Assembly: GCF_036711975.1 (NCBI RefSeq)
Contig: NC_091973.1
Location: forward strand, 5,704,001-5,768,000
Origin: Onthophagus taurus
Taxonomy: Eukaryota; Arthropoda; Insecta; Coleoptera; Scarabaeidae
Length of the DNA stretch: 64,000 nt
Direction of reading: 5' to 3'
Positions within the stretch are counted from its first letter, which is position 1, and each line of letters opens with the position of its first letter. Made by a program: the position numbers and the translations under genes. Shown piece by piece: positions 37,722-49,879 of this stretch. The notes under the pieces were generated by a model that was given only the letters and a program-made list of their open reading frames with translations, had not been told where the DNA came from and did no database searches.

Positions 37722-40700
37722 ATGTCTTTGGTAGCTTACGATAATAGTGATTCCGACGGCGAAGAATTAGAACATGAAGTTCGAGAAAACGGAAAAGTTA
37801 TTATCCCGGAGAAAGGTATAGTTTTAAACATATTAGAACAAAAATTATCTGCATTAACATTGACGTAATATGATTCAGGTTTATTTACGAGTTTACCACA
37901 GCCAAACGTACAAAATAATACAGATGAAGTTACAGAAGAGGAGGACGAATTCTTAAAAAAGAAGGAAGTTGGAATGGATAAACCACCCAAACAAAAGATC
38001 AAGATCACTGTACCATTACCATCAGATTTTTCCGATGAAGAGGATGAAGGTGGAAATTTGAAAAAGAAACAAAAAACTTTATCAGTAAAATCTTCATATT
38101 AATCTTTATATTAATTCTCATTTAGAATATTGATATATTGCAGTTTACAGAAATATTTTATTAGCTAATTAGGATTTATTTTAGAGTCTGAAGGAAGCAT
38201 GAGCCAAGAGACTACAATATTAACACATAGATATACATAAAGGTACTACATTCAATATACAGCCTTGAAGAGGTAATAGCCGAGGTCGCTTGCAGCCGAG
38301 GCATCACAATATGTGTTAAAAAGATATTCATAAAAGTACTACATTCAATACACAGCGTTGAAGCGATAAAAGCAGAGGTCGCTTGCGGTCGAGGCATCAC
38401 AATATGTGTTAAAAAGATGTTCATAAAAGTACTACATTCAATATACAGCGTTAAAGAGATAAAAGCCGAGGTCGCTTGCGGCCGAGGCATCACAATATGT
38501 GTTCAAGAGATATTAATAAAGCTACTATATTCCAAATATAGCGTTAAAGAGATAAAAGCCGAGGTCGCTTGCGGCCGAGGCATCACAATATGTGTTCAAG
38601 AAATATTAATAAAGCTACTATATTCCATATACACCCTTAAAGAGATAAAAGCCGAGGTCGCTTGCGGCCGAGGCATCACAATATGTGTTAAAAAGATAAA
38701 CATAAAAGTATTATATTCAATATACAGCGTTGAAGAGGTAAAAGCCGAGGTCGCTTGCGGCCGAGGCAGCACAATATCTGTTAAAAAGATGTTCATAAAA
38801 GTACTACATTCATTATACAGCATTGAAGAGATAAAAACCGAGGTCGCTTGCGGCCGAGGCATCACAATATGTGTTCAAGAGATATTAATAAAGCTACTAT
38901 AGTCCATATACACCCTTAAAGAGATAAAAGCCGAGGTCGCTTGCGGGCGAGGCATCATAACATGTATTAAAAAGATAAACATAAATGTATTACATTCAAT
39001 ATACAGCGTTGAAGAGATAAAAGCCAAGGTCGCTTGCGGCCGAGGCATCACAATATGTGTTAAAAGAATGTTCATAAAAGTACTACATTCAATATACAGC
39101 ATTGAAGAGAAAAAACCGAGGTCGCTTGCGGGCGAGGCATCACAATATGTGTTAAAAAGATATTCATAAAGGTACTACATTCAGTATACAGCGTTGAAGA
39201 CATAAAAGACGAGGTCGCTTGCGGCCGAGGCATCACAATATGTGTTCAAGAGATATTAATAAAGCTACTATAGTCCATATACACCCTTAAAGAGATAAAA
39301 GCCGAGGTCGCTTGCGTCCGAGGCATCACAATATGTGTTAAAAAGATAAACATAAAGGTATTACATTCAATATACAGCGTTGAAGAGATAAAAGCCGAGG
39401 TCGCTTGCGGCTGAGGCATCACAATATGTGTTAAAATGATGTTCATAAAAGTACTACATTCAATATACAGCATTGAAGAGATAAAAACCGAGGTCGCTTG
39501 CGGGCGAGGCATCACAATATGTGTTAAAATGATATTCATAAAAGTACTACATTCAGTATACAGCGTTGAAGACATAAAAGCCGAGGTCGCTTGCGGACGA
39601 GGCATCACAATATGTGTTAAAAAGATATTCAAAAATGTACTACAGAGATAAAAGCCGAAGCTGCTTGTTACTAAGGCATTAGAGTGCGAATTTTCGATAC
39701 AATGTTGTACTACAACGTCTCAGGCGGAAGCTTAATGACCTGATATCGTGTGTTTTCAATATTAGTTAAATCAACATTGCTTCAGACCGACGCGCTGCAG
39801 TTAACACCACATTAATACACTATTGAGAAACATAAATCTCGACCACAGGCTGCAGTGGTGTGTTTGGTAACATATATGTATGATTGAACCCAACTGGAGT
39901 TAATAAAGAAAATGTATGATGTTGCATGATTAACCTAAACCTCTATAATATATGTTGTACAATCTCAACTCTCCTACTCACTGTAAAATGCCATCCCAGC
40001 CTTGACGTTAATAAATACAAAAGTGTTGTGTATACTGCAGATATAGTTAATACCGAAATTTTCACTTATACTCTAAATGAGAATGTATTAAAGGTAATAA
40101 TTCTTCTTACAAATGTACAACGTTGAAGAGATAAAAGCCGAGGTCGCTTGCGGCCAAGGCATCACGATATGTGTTAAAAAGATATTCATAAACGTACTAT
40201 ATTCAATATACAGAGTTGAAGAGATAAAAGCCGAGATCGCTTGCAGCCGAGGCATCACAATATGTGTTAAAAAGATATTCATAAAGCTATTACATTCCAT
40301 ATACACCGTTAAAGAGATAAAAGACGAGGTCGCTTGCGGCCGAGGCATCACAATATGTGTTAAAAAGATGTTCAATATACAGCACAGCGTTGAAAAGATA
40401 AAAGCCGAAGCTGCTTGTGGCTAAGGCATTAGAGTGCGAATTTTCGATACAATGTTGTACTACAACGTCTCAGACGCAAGCTTAATGACCTGATATCGTG
40501 TGTTTTCCAGCTTCGTTAAATCAACATTGTTTCAAACCGACTGCAGTTAACACCACATAAATACACTATTGAGAAACATAAATGTCGGCCACAGGCTGCC
40601 TTGGTGTGTTTGGTAACATAAATGTATGATTGAACTCAACTAGAGTTAATAAAGAAAATGTATGATTTTACGTGATTAACCTAATCTCTATAATATATGT

Positions 40701-41821
40701 TATACAATCTTAACTCTCCTACTCACTGTAAAATGCCATCCCAGCCTTGATGTTAATAAATATAAAAGTGTTTTGTATACTGCAGGTTTTTAGGATATAG
40801 TTAATACCGAAATTTTCACTTATACTCTAAATGAGAATGTATTAAAATTAATAATTCTTCATACAAAAAGTATAACAAATATCTTTTTTTACAGAAATCA
40901 TCAGGATTGTTTGCAATATTACCTCCACCGAAAACACAACCAATAACAACAAAACATTTTGTACCAAATTCAGTAAAACGGAACCTAACACCAAGAAATG
41001 CAACCCAAAACGTTAAAAATCCAAAAATTAATAAAGCACCACCAACTAAACCAAAAAAAGAAATTGTACCCGAAGAACTTGAAAGTGATGATGAAGATCT
41101 TAAAGATATCCCAGATACATTTGATGAGGAAACATGGCAAAAAGTTTGTGGGAAAGTTAAAAAACCAATTAAACCGATTATTGAAGTTGTGTCAGAACCT
41201 GGTAATGAGGCGGTTATTGAAATTGCACCTGAACCAGTAAAATCTTATCAAGGATTGGATAATAAAGCTGTAAATGATTTTTTTTAATATTTTATTATTT
41301 AAATTTTATTTCTTCAATTGCAGTTCAAAGAACTTATGGGGGCTAATCATAAAAGAAAAGGTCAACAACAAAATATCAATATTGTTGATATCAATGAAGA
41401 AGAAATACTACCTGATAAAGATGTTTGGATGACAAAGGCGTTAACCGATCCGGAACTTAGCGCTAAATATGTCGTGAAAGATCCTGTAAATGATACATGC
41501 AAAAGGAAACATCATATTACGTATTTAGCCCAACAGGTAATAAAAAAATGTATCTAAGAAATTTTTAAACAAAAAATAACCTTTAAGATCTACTGATATA
41601 TTTTAAAAGCCAATTAATCACCTTGGAAATATTGGTATTATATCGCGATGACCTTCGATTAGATAAACATTGTTTTACAGCTTTTTTATAAAGGTTTTAA
41701 AATTGTCGTGAATTGAAATTAAAATTTTTTTTAGGCGAAAGCCAACGAGCAAGAATTGCAGAATCAATGGGCTTCGAACAGATTTACTCGGCAGAAAACG
41801 CAGGCGAAATATGGATTTTGA
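37722..41821 (+). CDS. PRCC: PRCC homologue (nuclear, splicing-associated protein)
   Basis: Five exons join in phase: 37,722-37,815, 37,879-38,084, 40,895-41,269, 41,324-41,536 and 41,735-41,821, giving 324 residues. The N-terminus MSLVAYDNSDSDGEE matches the acidic start of PRCC. SGLFAILPPPKT and SLPQPN match its proline-rich repeats. The C-terminus KRKHHITYLAQQAKANEQEL followed by TRQKTQAKYGF is the diagnostic conserved PRCC tail. Human PRCC is a nuclear protein that associates with pre-mRNA splicing factors and is best known from renal carcinoma fusions. The conserved tail argues for a functional gene despite intron 2 being 2.8 kb long and full of 93-base repeats. Donors are GTATAG, GTAAAA, GTAAAT and GTAATA; all acceptors are AG after T-rich tracts. 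AATAAA occurs at 41,842 and 41,855. Confidence 0.9.
38236..39650. repeat. 93-base minisatellite, ~15 copies, in PRCC intron 2
   Basis: The box GAGGTCGCTTGCGG recurs every 93 bases (about 38,282, 38,375, 38,468, 38,560 and so on to 39,583). Every unit contains ATCACAATATGTGTT and a CATTCAATATACAGC-like block. Because 93 is divisible by three, frames stay open through many units on both strands, for example 38,417-38,902 plus and 39,246-39,632 minus. These frames have no start context or splice signals, and I do not regard them as genes. Confidence 0.95.
39651..40893. repeat. Duplicated spacer plus short second block of the 93-base repeat
   Basis: A spacer of about 470 bases (39,650-40,118) starts with a diverged repeat unit and TAAGGCATTAGAGTGCG. 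It is followed by three more 93-base units (40,119-40,400) and then by a second, very similar spacer (40,400-40,890). Shared landmarks are CAATGTTGTACTACAACGTC, AATGCCATCCCAGCC-type text and a TATACTCTAAATGAGAATG block. The repeat arm and spacer therefore behave as one composite unit duplicated in tandem inside PRCC intron 2, ending immediately before exon 3. Confidence 0.85.
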
Positions 41822-41829
41822 GATATTAA

Positions 41830-43930
41830 ATAAGATTAGTTAATAAAATTTTTAAATAAAATATTTATTTTTTATAATACTTACAACCTTTAATATCATT
41901 TCATTAGATAAATACAAAAATAGATCAGTCGAATACGATAATTAATATTAAATCTTATTATTTAAGCGAACATATTATTAGGTGGTAATCACATTTTTAA
42001 ATTGATTCAAATGGTACGTACAAAAGTCGTCTTAGCACAATTAGTGGTAGGTGAGGTACAAATATAATGATAAATACAATAACTGGGCTGCAAATAATCA
42101 GGATTAGAGCGTAAAGGAATAACACCATCGACAGATTCAGTAAACAATGGTTGTAGATCAACTTTTCCATGTCTTTTTACCATCGCCACCTAAAAAATAC
42201 AAGAAAAAACGGAAACGGATTATAAAGAAATGTCTCCCAATGCAAATTTGGTTTTATACTTGTATATAAATGGCATTTAAAGTCCATTTGGATGGCCTCT
42301 ACCTGTTAAATATTATATTAGTTTTTTGAGGTGTGTGCGTGTGTTAAAAGAAACTAGTTGTGCGTAAATACCAGTTCTATAATTTCAAGGTCTAAATAGG
42401 CTTACTCACAATTATCCTTATGTTTGTAAATATCCAGAAAAAAAGACGCATTGTAGGGTTGAAATATATTTTGGGAGAAATGTTACATCTTCGTTTTATA
42501 AATGATTATAGAACTAGATATTTAAATGTTATCGTTTACCCGAGCTCACCACAGAAACATTAACGACGAAATACAGCGAACTTCGAATCTGGTATTACAC
42601 GATACTTACATAATCCAAAAGTAGGTCTCACTTTCTTTTCCATTACTGCCGCTATTTTCCTTTTTGCCGCTCTCCCCGTTTGCAGCGGTCCGCTTTGACG
42701 ACTCCGCCTCCTTTGCGCGTTCCAAATTGTGCAGAAGCTTATCTAAAACTTTAATCATCTCTCGAGAACCGGACCTTCTGGCCGAAAAACCTCCGATCGC
42801 GTTCTCTTTATTTTACTCCGAAATAAACACTATACCGTTAATATTGCGACTTTTAATTCAGTATGCAGTTCAGACTTCAAAGTACGAATTTCTCGAATCT
42901 TTCCGGACCTAATCGTCTTATAACAGATATCTGTCGTACTCGCTTATCGGCGTTTCGAGTGTCTGTGTTTAAGGAGATATCTGAATCCCAATTTTGTTCC
43001 ATTCTATTCACAACTCACGACGATTTGCAATTTGACCTTCGAACTACTTTCTCTTGCTTCACAACATTTGTTTGGTTTTGTCTATATTTAGTAAATGTTT
43101 TAATTTTTTTTATTATTCATAAAATAAAATGATTTTGGATTTTTTTATACTTTTAATATATTCTTTCTGAAACAAGCATCATAACAATAATAAAATTATC
43201 TCAATGAGTCACTCTATATTAGTTATTTTCATACGTAATAGCTCTGTTTACAATCTTATTGAGTTGTTATTAATATTATTGAAATAAATATGTACGTAAT
43301 ATAACTGTAGAAATAGTTGTATGAAAACATTTAAATATAAGGATTATAACTAACGGAAGTAAAGAAGAAAAATAAAATATCGTTGAGGATGGTTGCGTGC
43401 TGCAGGTGGTAAGAGAGAAAGAGTCAATTTATTATATATTCTGAACGTCCTACAAGAACTGGATTGACCACACCCAGCGGGACAAAAATTCCAAACATGC
43501 ACTTGGCACGCAGAGTTTTCCATTGTTTATGCGTTGTGTGTAAACACGATATCGGTAAATATAGGAATTGACCGTAATTGTTTCGATTCTTTCGCAATCT
43601 CAACCTGTTGGGTCTCCTTTGTCGTTTTATTTAGATTCGCTAAAAGCTATTTATTACCAAGTAATTTGCTCTCAAGGTTAGATATCAACCCATATCTTAC
43701 AAGTTAACATTAGAACATGATTTCGATTGGGTTCATTGACTTTTATCAAATTAAGAATCGATTTATTTTTTAACTTCAATGTTCTTTTGAAGATCTGACA
43801 CAATTGATGTCCATTATCAGAAGTCGGGTTAAAAGTCTCCGATAAACAACGTAGTTGTTACGAAAAAATAAAAATACGTTTAACAATGAAGCATCTCTTG
43901 TAGTTGTTGAAAACTATCTCCTTGACAAAC
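41830..43930. other. Intergenic stretch, possible unidentified minus-strand exon
   Basis: On the minus strand, 42,007-42,195 is an open frame preceded by a T-rich tract ending TTTTTTAG, and at about 42,614-42,653 there is a short ATG frame (MEKKVRPTFGL) ending in GTAAGTATC. Joining the two gives a stop after about 21 codons, so they do not make a convincing gene. A non-coding transcript remains possible. I see nothing else here. Confidence 0.25.
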
Positions 43931-44518
43931 ATGTCGAACACTTTTGTCCGATGCTTAGTAATTATTTTGTGCGCGATTTACTTTGCGCGTAGTGCAACAA
44001 TCATAGAATACGATAGTGAAAATGCCCACACTAAAGTGACGACTGAAAACGTGACTGAAGACTCTTATAGTAAGATTAGTTAATAGTAAAAAAGCTTAAA
44101 TTGAAAATTAAATTTTAGTTGAAGTAGGAATTGTAAAACAACAGCATCATTTATTCGTGGGAAGATGTAGCCCAAAAGATATTAAATACCACGGTGAAAA
44201 CATTATTGTTAACAACGATGGAAAAAGTCATGTTGGTGCTGATATTTTGGTATTAAAAGCACGTTTATTTAAATGAATGATTTAACGAAATAAATTCTTT
44301 AGATTACCATTGACGGTCTAGTTTACATAACTTGCGTCAAAGTTTGGGATCAAGTCCCGGATGGAGAAGGTGGATATCCTTATTATACTGATGGAGGTGT
44401 TGGAAAAAACTTTATTAGGTTCAATGTCACAACTGGATATGGAAAAGGTTTCGATTTTTACGTAGAAATTTTCGGAAGACCGCTTGAAGTTATTAATAGA
44501 AATTCCTCAAAAAGTTAA
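43931..44518 (+). CDS. MBF2-family secreted protein
   Basis: Three exons join in phase: 43,931-44,069, 44,119-44,249 and 44,303-44,518, giving 161 residues. The N-terminus (MSNTFVRCLVIILCAIYFA) is a signal peptide. The mature part ends with the family signature: a Thr/Ile strand ITIDGLVYITCVKVWDQ, then GEGGYPYYTDGGVGKNF and GKGFDFYVEIFGRP. This matches the insect MBF2 family, named after a silkworm transcription activator but mostly consisting of short secreted proteins, often expressed in salivary gland or fat body. VGRCSPKDIKYHGENI earlier in the protein is also typical. The exact function of this member is unknown. The neighbouring secreted-protein gene is convergent and ends about 160 bases away. 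AATAAA is at 44,596. Confidence 0.9.
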
Positions 44519-44681
44519 CAATACATAAATAATATACCAAAGAATTTTTGTTTTAATGCTTTTTATATAAAAAAAATCATATAAAAAATATTAACAATAA
44601 ATGAATATATAAATTGAACGGCAAGTAAATTGTGTACTAAGTCTAAAAAAATAAATACGTTTCGCATTATTACGATTCTTG

Positions 44682-45289
44682 TTATCGTGATTTCGGTTTT
44701 TGCGGTTTCTCCCTAAACGGTATCGAAGGGGGTGGAACGTCCGGAACTTCCGGGTTCTTTTCAAAGTTGACCGCGGGTTTGACAGGTTCTTCACGTTCTT
44801 CTTTCTTGGTTTCTATCCGTTTCATATCGACGTATACCGGGTGAGGTTGAATATAAGGAAGAGCTGGGAAAAGATAGTCATTTCTGTAAGCATACTGGAA
44901 GAACGGGTCATAAGTAACCGGATATAAAGTTCCATGATAAGATATCTGAGGGGTATCTTTCTTTTGAAGCGCTTCTACATTATCTGGAACTTCTGGTTTT
45001 TTATCACTCTAAAAAAAATACATTTGTAAAATATTTGTGTTAATTACTTTGAAGAACTTACTTTTGGTGGTATTTCGTCACCTTCTTTCGGTTGATTATT
45101 AACCACGATTGGTGGAAAGGCAACTCCTAGGGCTGTTGTACGAAAGACAGGTTCGATAATCGGATAGGCGTGGCTTGGTGTTAAATTTTCGTCCGATGAA
45201 ATTAAGGCGTTGTAAATTTTTGGTACTCTAACTAAGCCTCCTTGGGTTACCGCAAAAAATAAAGTTGAAAATGTTAACAGACTCAACAT
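44682..45289 (-). CDS. Small secreted protein, unrecognised
   Basis: Two exons, 45,289-45,062 and 45,008-44,682, join in phase 0 across a 53-base intron (donor GTAAGT, acceptor after a T run), giving 184 residues. The first about 17 residues (MLSLLTFSTLFFAVTQG) are a signal peptide. The mature protein is rich in Pro, Glu, Lys and Tyr, with an aromatic middle (YDPFFQYAYRND, then LFPALPYIQPHPVYV) and a charged proline-rich tail (PEVPDVPPPSIPF). There are no cysteines in the mature part and no enzyme motif. The composition suggests a structural or matrix-like secreted protein, possibly cuticular, but it lacks a chitin-binding signature and I do not assign a family. Confidence 0.75.
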
Positions 45290-47472
45290 TGTATTGTTTT
45301 TAAAGAAAATCTAAAACTATAAAAAAATTTATTAAATTTATTTGTAATACTATATGTAATATTAAAATATGATAACTAGGACATTGACCGAACAATCTCA
45401 TCTCGTAATAGAATATTGCTCAACAAGTTGGTTAAGACCGAAAGCATCAGATAATCGTGTTAATACGACCTCGCGTAATGGTAAAATAAAAGCGAGGACT
45501 GTTAAGCGAACTGTAACCAGAAATACCTGTTGGATGGTATACCGTCACAAAGAGCACCGAGCACGAAGCACTTTTCGAATTAAAAATGACGGGGAAGCCG
45601 TTCTAGGACACCGTCGACCTCTGCTCCGCGTCTGCGGGTATTTAAATTTCAGTCATACCGTATAAAGTGAGCCTAGATAACATACAACTACCGCCACACG
45701 AGTAAATGGTATAGTAAACCGGCCGGGCCTTTATATACCTTTCCTACCTAGTCTGTTTAGTTGTATTCACCTACCTTTGCCACATTTTTACATCGGCCTC
45801 CCTTCACCGGTGCCTACGGAGTTTTTGCAGATCGCCGCAATTTATGCACATGGATTTTATTGGCTTCGACCATTATGAGAGGCACCGTCCGATAAATAAT
45901 GGCTTTGTTAATTTATTTACCGACAACGAGGTCACTGGGACGTAACCTGCAAAATACACACTTTATTCGATGGAGCCTCTGCAGTTCCTAGATCTCGTCT
46001 CACTACTCATAACTTTCGACGTTGGCTTTCCTCTGCACGTTTTCCCAACACCCGTCATTTAACACCTAAATGGATCGAAGATCTCCATTAAGATATCCAT
46101 TTATTTTATTTTCTATATATTCGCCACTTCATTATCTACAACAAAAATGTTCCATCAAAATCAAAATCACAACAGCTCATTCAGAATCTTAATCAATTAC
46201 TTACTTGTAAGTCTACGTTACTCGATTCATCGAAAAGACACGAAAGTTGACGACCTGAATAGTAATCTATTAGATGGTCAACTAGAATTGATTAGAAAAA
46301 ACTTTTTTATTGCATATTTCAATTTTTTTAATATTATAAGCACTAACAACTTAATAATAACTTAAACACCAAATTCGAAAACTAGCCAAAAGCGAATTTA
46401 AAAAAAAATGAACTGATTATTTTTTTTGTTTTTAATTAAGTTGAAGAAAACTTAACCTTTATATGATGACCATGAATAAAATATCATTTGCATAAGTGTG
46501 TTGATCATTTTGCATAAATACATTCCATTTAGTGCTTAATATTTTTTTATATATCAATTTGCGGTTTACTTGTTAATAATTTATTAGGTATATTATCAAC
46601 GGAAAGATCGGAATAAATATTTAACAGTAAAGGTGTGGATTGAAATCCGAGAAAAATATAAGGGGGCATTAATAAAAGTGTTGGTTCAAGTTCTAGTTCA
46701 AGGACTGCAGTTGCGTTAAAAATGAGCGGAAAATGTATAAATGTAACGATTATTCAAAAATTCATACCGCCGGCTAGGATTATAAATCAATGAGTGATTA
46801 AATTAAAATACGTAACCGCGAGAAAACTCAAACTCAAACATTGATAGATTTATGACTTCTAGAGATACCAGTTTTATTCTACCATACAGTTATCCCGGAG
46901 TAATCTAATCAAGTAGCTAATGGCAATTAGAAACGTCTCATATCAAAATTAAAATGTCGATCAAAAAAACGAAATTAATTAAAAAAAATTATTTAACTGT
47001 AAAAGTTTTAATTTGCGTATTTAATTTGTACGTTCTCAAAAGTAAGCAACAAGTAATCGGTTAAATGGAAAACTATTTACAGCTCTTCGCCACTTTGATG
47101 GTACGTAAAACGCATTTAACGACTTGAAACCTCTAGGTTATGGCATCAATTAAGAAAATAAACGTTAACGACCGAGAGAATAAGAAATCCTGCAAAAATC
47201 AAAGGACCACTACGGTTATTAACATACCGTAAGTCTAAACTGACCTACATCCCATGGATTCACCGTCACCCATTGCATTAAGAAATAATCCTTTTAAACC
47301 ACACTTACCTTAATAATTAATCAAAATTTAAAAAATAAAGGAAGTTGTGTCTTTTCCACACAATACTAATAAATATAAATTTATACTAAATAATACTAAA
47401 ATATTTATAATTTTTTTTAAAAGTCTCCATCTGTGAGGAGAGTTGCGTACTAAAGATTTACAGTGCACTATA
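45290..47472. other. Intergenic stretch
   Basis: Sequence upstream of the secreted-protein gene includes a GC-richer zone at 45,430-46,080 containing accidental frames (45,369-45,665). From 46,100 to 47,470 the sequence is AT-rich. No gene or RNA is recognised. Confidence 0.3.
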
Positions 47473-47594
47473 CAGGTGTCCCGTATCTTCCGCATCATTA
47501 TACGGTTGTAGGATACATTATTCTGAAGCGATTTTTCTAATAAATTTGTTCTTTGTAATTTAACGTTATGCTGTTTAAGATACGGGACATTCTG
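47473..47594. mobile_element. Mariner-like MITE, 122 bases
   Basis: CAGGTGTCCCGTATCTT at the left end pairs with the complement AAGATACGGGACATTCTG at the right end. TA flanks both sides (47,471-47,472 and 47,595-47,596). Short length, TA target and a CAG-GTGTCCC terminus fit a miniature Tc1/mariner-type element. Confidence 0.7.
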
Positions 47595-47855
47595 TATATG
47601 AGGATTTGTTGAAATTAATATTAAAAAGATTCAATTATCACAAGTTGATTAAGCAAGCAAAGGTTATCAAAAAATAATGAAATAGTTCAGCTAAACATTT
47701 ATTTTTAAAAATCATTTTAAACCCAACACGGCAAACAAGCTTACAAAAATATTCTTTTAAAGAATAGTAATATTACAACGCGTAAATAATTTATAATAAC
47801 ATTGTTCCCTGTTTTTCGATCATCTTCGTTTTCCATATCCATTTTCGTTGTTGAT

Positions 47856-48629
47856 TTATGCTGGGATTAAATTTGTTTCGGAATTTTTGGTGACCAACTG
47901 AAGAAGACTTCCGGATTGAGGACGATTTTTTCCAATAGTCCAGTTGTAAAACAATTCAGATATATAATCCAAGGAAGTCCAAGTTGTAAAATCAGCTTTG
48001 GGCATCCATTTTCTGTTCATTGGAGTGTCTAAAGTAATAGGTAATATTGCGACAGCCACGGAATCTACTGGCATTCCACTATCTTTTCCAGCAAGACTTT
48101 TTGTTAAGCTGTGTATGGCTGCCTTGGCCATCCCGTAACCGATCATTCCTGGAGTTGCTTCTAACGCAGCTTTGGCACCAGTTAAAGTTAACAAACCACC
48201 ATCCTTTAAATGGTTTGCAGCTAATGATGCGGAAATTAAAGAACTCCACACACTCTGTTTCCACATCATATCGCTATTTTTGATCAAATCTTTCTTTGCA
48301 TTGCCTCCAGCCCATCCTCCAGCAACACAAATTACAGCATCTAACTTATCATTACCCAAAACAGATGAAATAGATGACAAGACGGATGATTCTTGATCTG
48401 CAGTATTTTCTTCACGTCCCAAAACAATATTTAAATCTGCATCTGTATTTTCAGCCAAATCTATAGATCCAACCCACTAAACAAATTGTGTATATTAATA
48501 TTAATAATTAGTAACCTTGTGATATAAACCAATTCTTACCCAATTCTTATTTTTAAAGAAAGACACGCATTTCGATCCCAAAGCACCTTTTCCACCGTAA
48601 ACAACAACTCTTCCAGCGATTTGAGCCAT
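47856..48629 (-). CDS. Dhpr: Dihydropteridine reductase (QDPR)
   Basis: Two exons, 48,629-48,540 and 48,476-47,856, join in phase 0, giving 236 residues (human QDPR has 244). The cytosolic enzyme regenerates tetrahydrobiopterin from quinonoid dihydrobiopterin with NADH, which supports phenylalanine, tyrosine and tryptophan hydroxylases and hence cuticle tanning and monoamine synthesis. The N-terminal Rossmann motif GGKGALG is at residues 12-18. VAGGWAGG lies at 81-88. The catalytic Tyr-x3-Lys pair of short-chain dehydrogenases is Y144/K148 in GYGMAKAA. The exon junction gives NKNWWVGSID, matching the conserved NWWV of this family. All expected landmarks are intact. Confidence 0.95.
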
Positions 48630-49342
48630 CTTAAAAAAAATATGGTATTGATTTGTTTTTACGACCACTCCTGAGGTTAGCTCTTATGGAACTGTCAGTG
48701 GCAACCGTGAGTAATTGGTAACAGGGTTTTCACAACTTCCTTTCACGTTTGAATCGCTCGATTGCGGTAAGAACGAGATTGTTAAAAGATTTGAAATTCT
48801 GAAGGTCAACGTACGTCATATACAGATTATTTACACCGGGTGTTTCATTAAATGTAGGACATAATTTCTCTTTTAACAAATTTTGTTAATTTATTATTAT
48901 ATATTTACCATAAATCTTTGATAAAAAAAAATGGGTAATTGTAACACTTAATTTCAGCTAAATTAAGACTGCAGTTTAACATGTTTTTATTTAAAATGTT
49001 CGACGAGTGACATCTATTATTAAAGTATTCAAGTTTTAATGAAACTTTGATTTATAACGTTTAAAATGAATTTGAATTTAATAACAAACACGAAACTTCC
49101 ATGAATATATAATATATATCTTACGAAGATGTTAAATAGCAAAAAAACGAGTAATATTCCTGCTAATTTCGAACGTTCTTTCGCATACCACTTGTCGATT
49201 GATGCAATTGAAATTGCTCGACGAGATAAAGGAGCTGTAGGATGGTGCCATGTTGGGGTTGGAATCTGAACTGGCATGACGTTTCTGTCACCAAGATTAA
49301 TATAATAATGCAGTGTGAGTGGGGTATAGGATATAAATTCAT
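48630..49342. other. Intergenic stretch upstream of QDPR
   Basis: This should contain the QDPR promoter. A fragment near 48,836 (ACACCGGGTGTTTCATTAAA) resembles one end of a mariner-like MITE, but I cannot find its partner. No gene is recognised. Confidence 0.3.
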
Positions 49343-49711
49343 TCATCTAGGTATGGGTCTACAGCCCGTATCGAGCCTTGTTTTGATGGAGGCAGAGGCT
49401 GAGGGAGGCCTCTGCCTCCATTCATCCCTGTCCCTGGCCTCTCTCCTCCAACTTCTACTCCCGACCATCTCCCAAGTCTCCCGATCAACTGCTTCCTCCC
49501 ATCTCAATCTCGGCATTTTTCTACCGATGAGTCGTCCCGACACTCTCTCTCCTCCAATTCTGATTACGTGGCCAGCCCATCTTAGACGTTGGAGTCTGAC
49601 GAACTGTGCCAGTGGCGGGTCTTTATAAATCCCATACAACTCGCGGTTGTATCTTGATCTCCATCCATCCTCCTCGCTTTCAGGTACGAATACACAATGG
49701 GAATATCTCAT
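49343..49711 (-). pseudogene. Non-LTR retrotransposon fragment (ORF2 C-terminus)
   Basis: The 122-codon frame contains LQRLRWAGHVIRI followed by PRLRWEEAVDRE, the characteristic C-terminal tail seen after the reverse transcriptase in many insect non-LTR retrotransposons. No reverse transcriptase motifs remain, so this is a truncated relic. Confidence 0.75.
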
Positions 49712-49879
49712 GAGATTTTCGTCTCATGAAATAAAAATCGCAGGATAACTTTAATTTCGTTGTGGAAATAAGGACTGAAATATCGATAATCTCCTGAAAC
49801 AATGTGTCATAAGAGTTTTATTTCTTGTACAAGATTCAACGTGTAATCATGACTCTTGCGAATTTCGCATGGGAGATTT

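Noticed and set aside
38417-38902. 161-codon open frame on the plus strand with 31-residue repeats
   Set aside because: It is the direct result of a 93-base minisatellite within PRCC intron 2. It has no start context and no splice signals, and equivalent frames exist on the other strand.
38236-40400. Regularly spaced repeats resembling a CRISPR array
   Set aside because: The whole 93-base unit is conserved, with no variable spacers, and the window is eukaryotic. It is a minisatellite.
49242-49628. 128-codon plus-strand frame
   Set aside because: It is antisense to the non-LTR retrotransposon C-terminal fragment, which carries the recognisable protein motifs.
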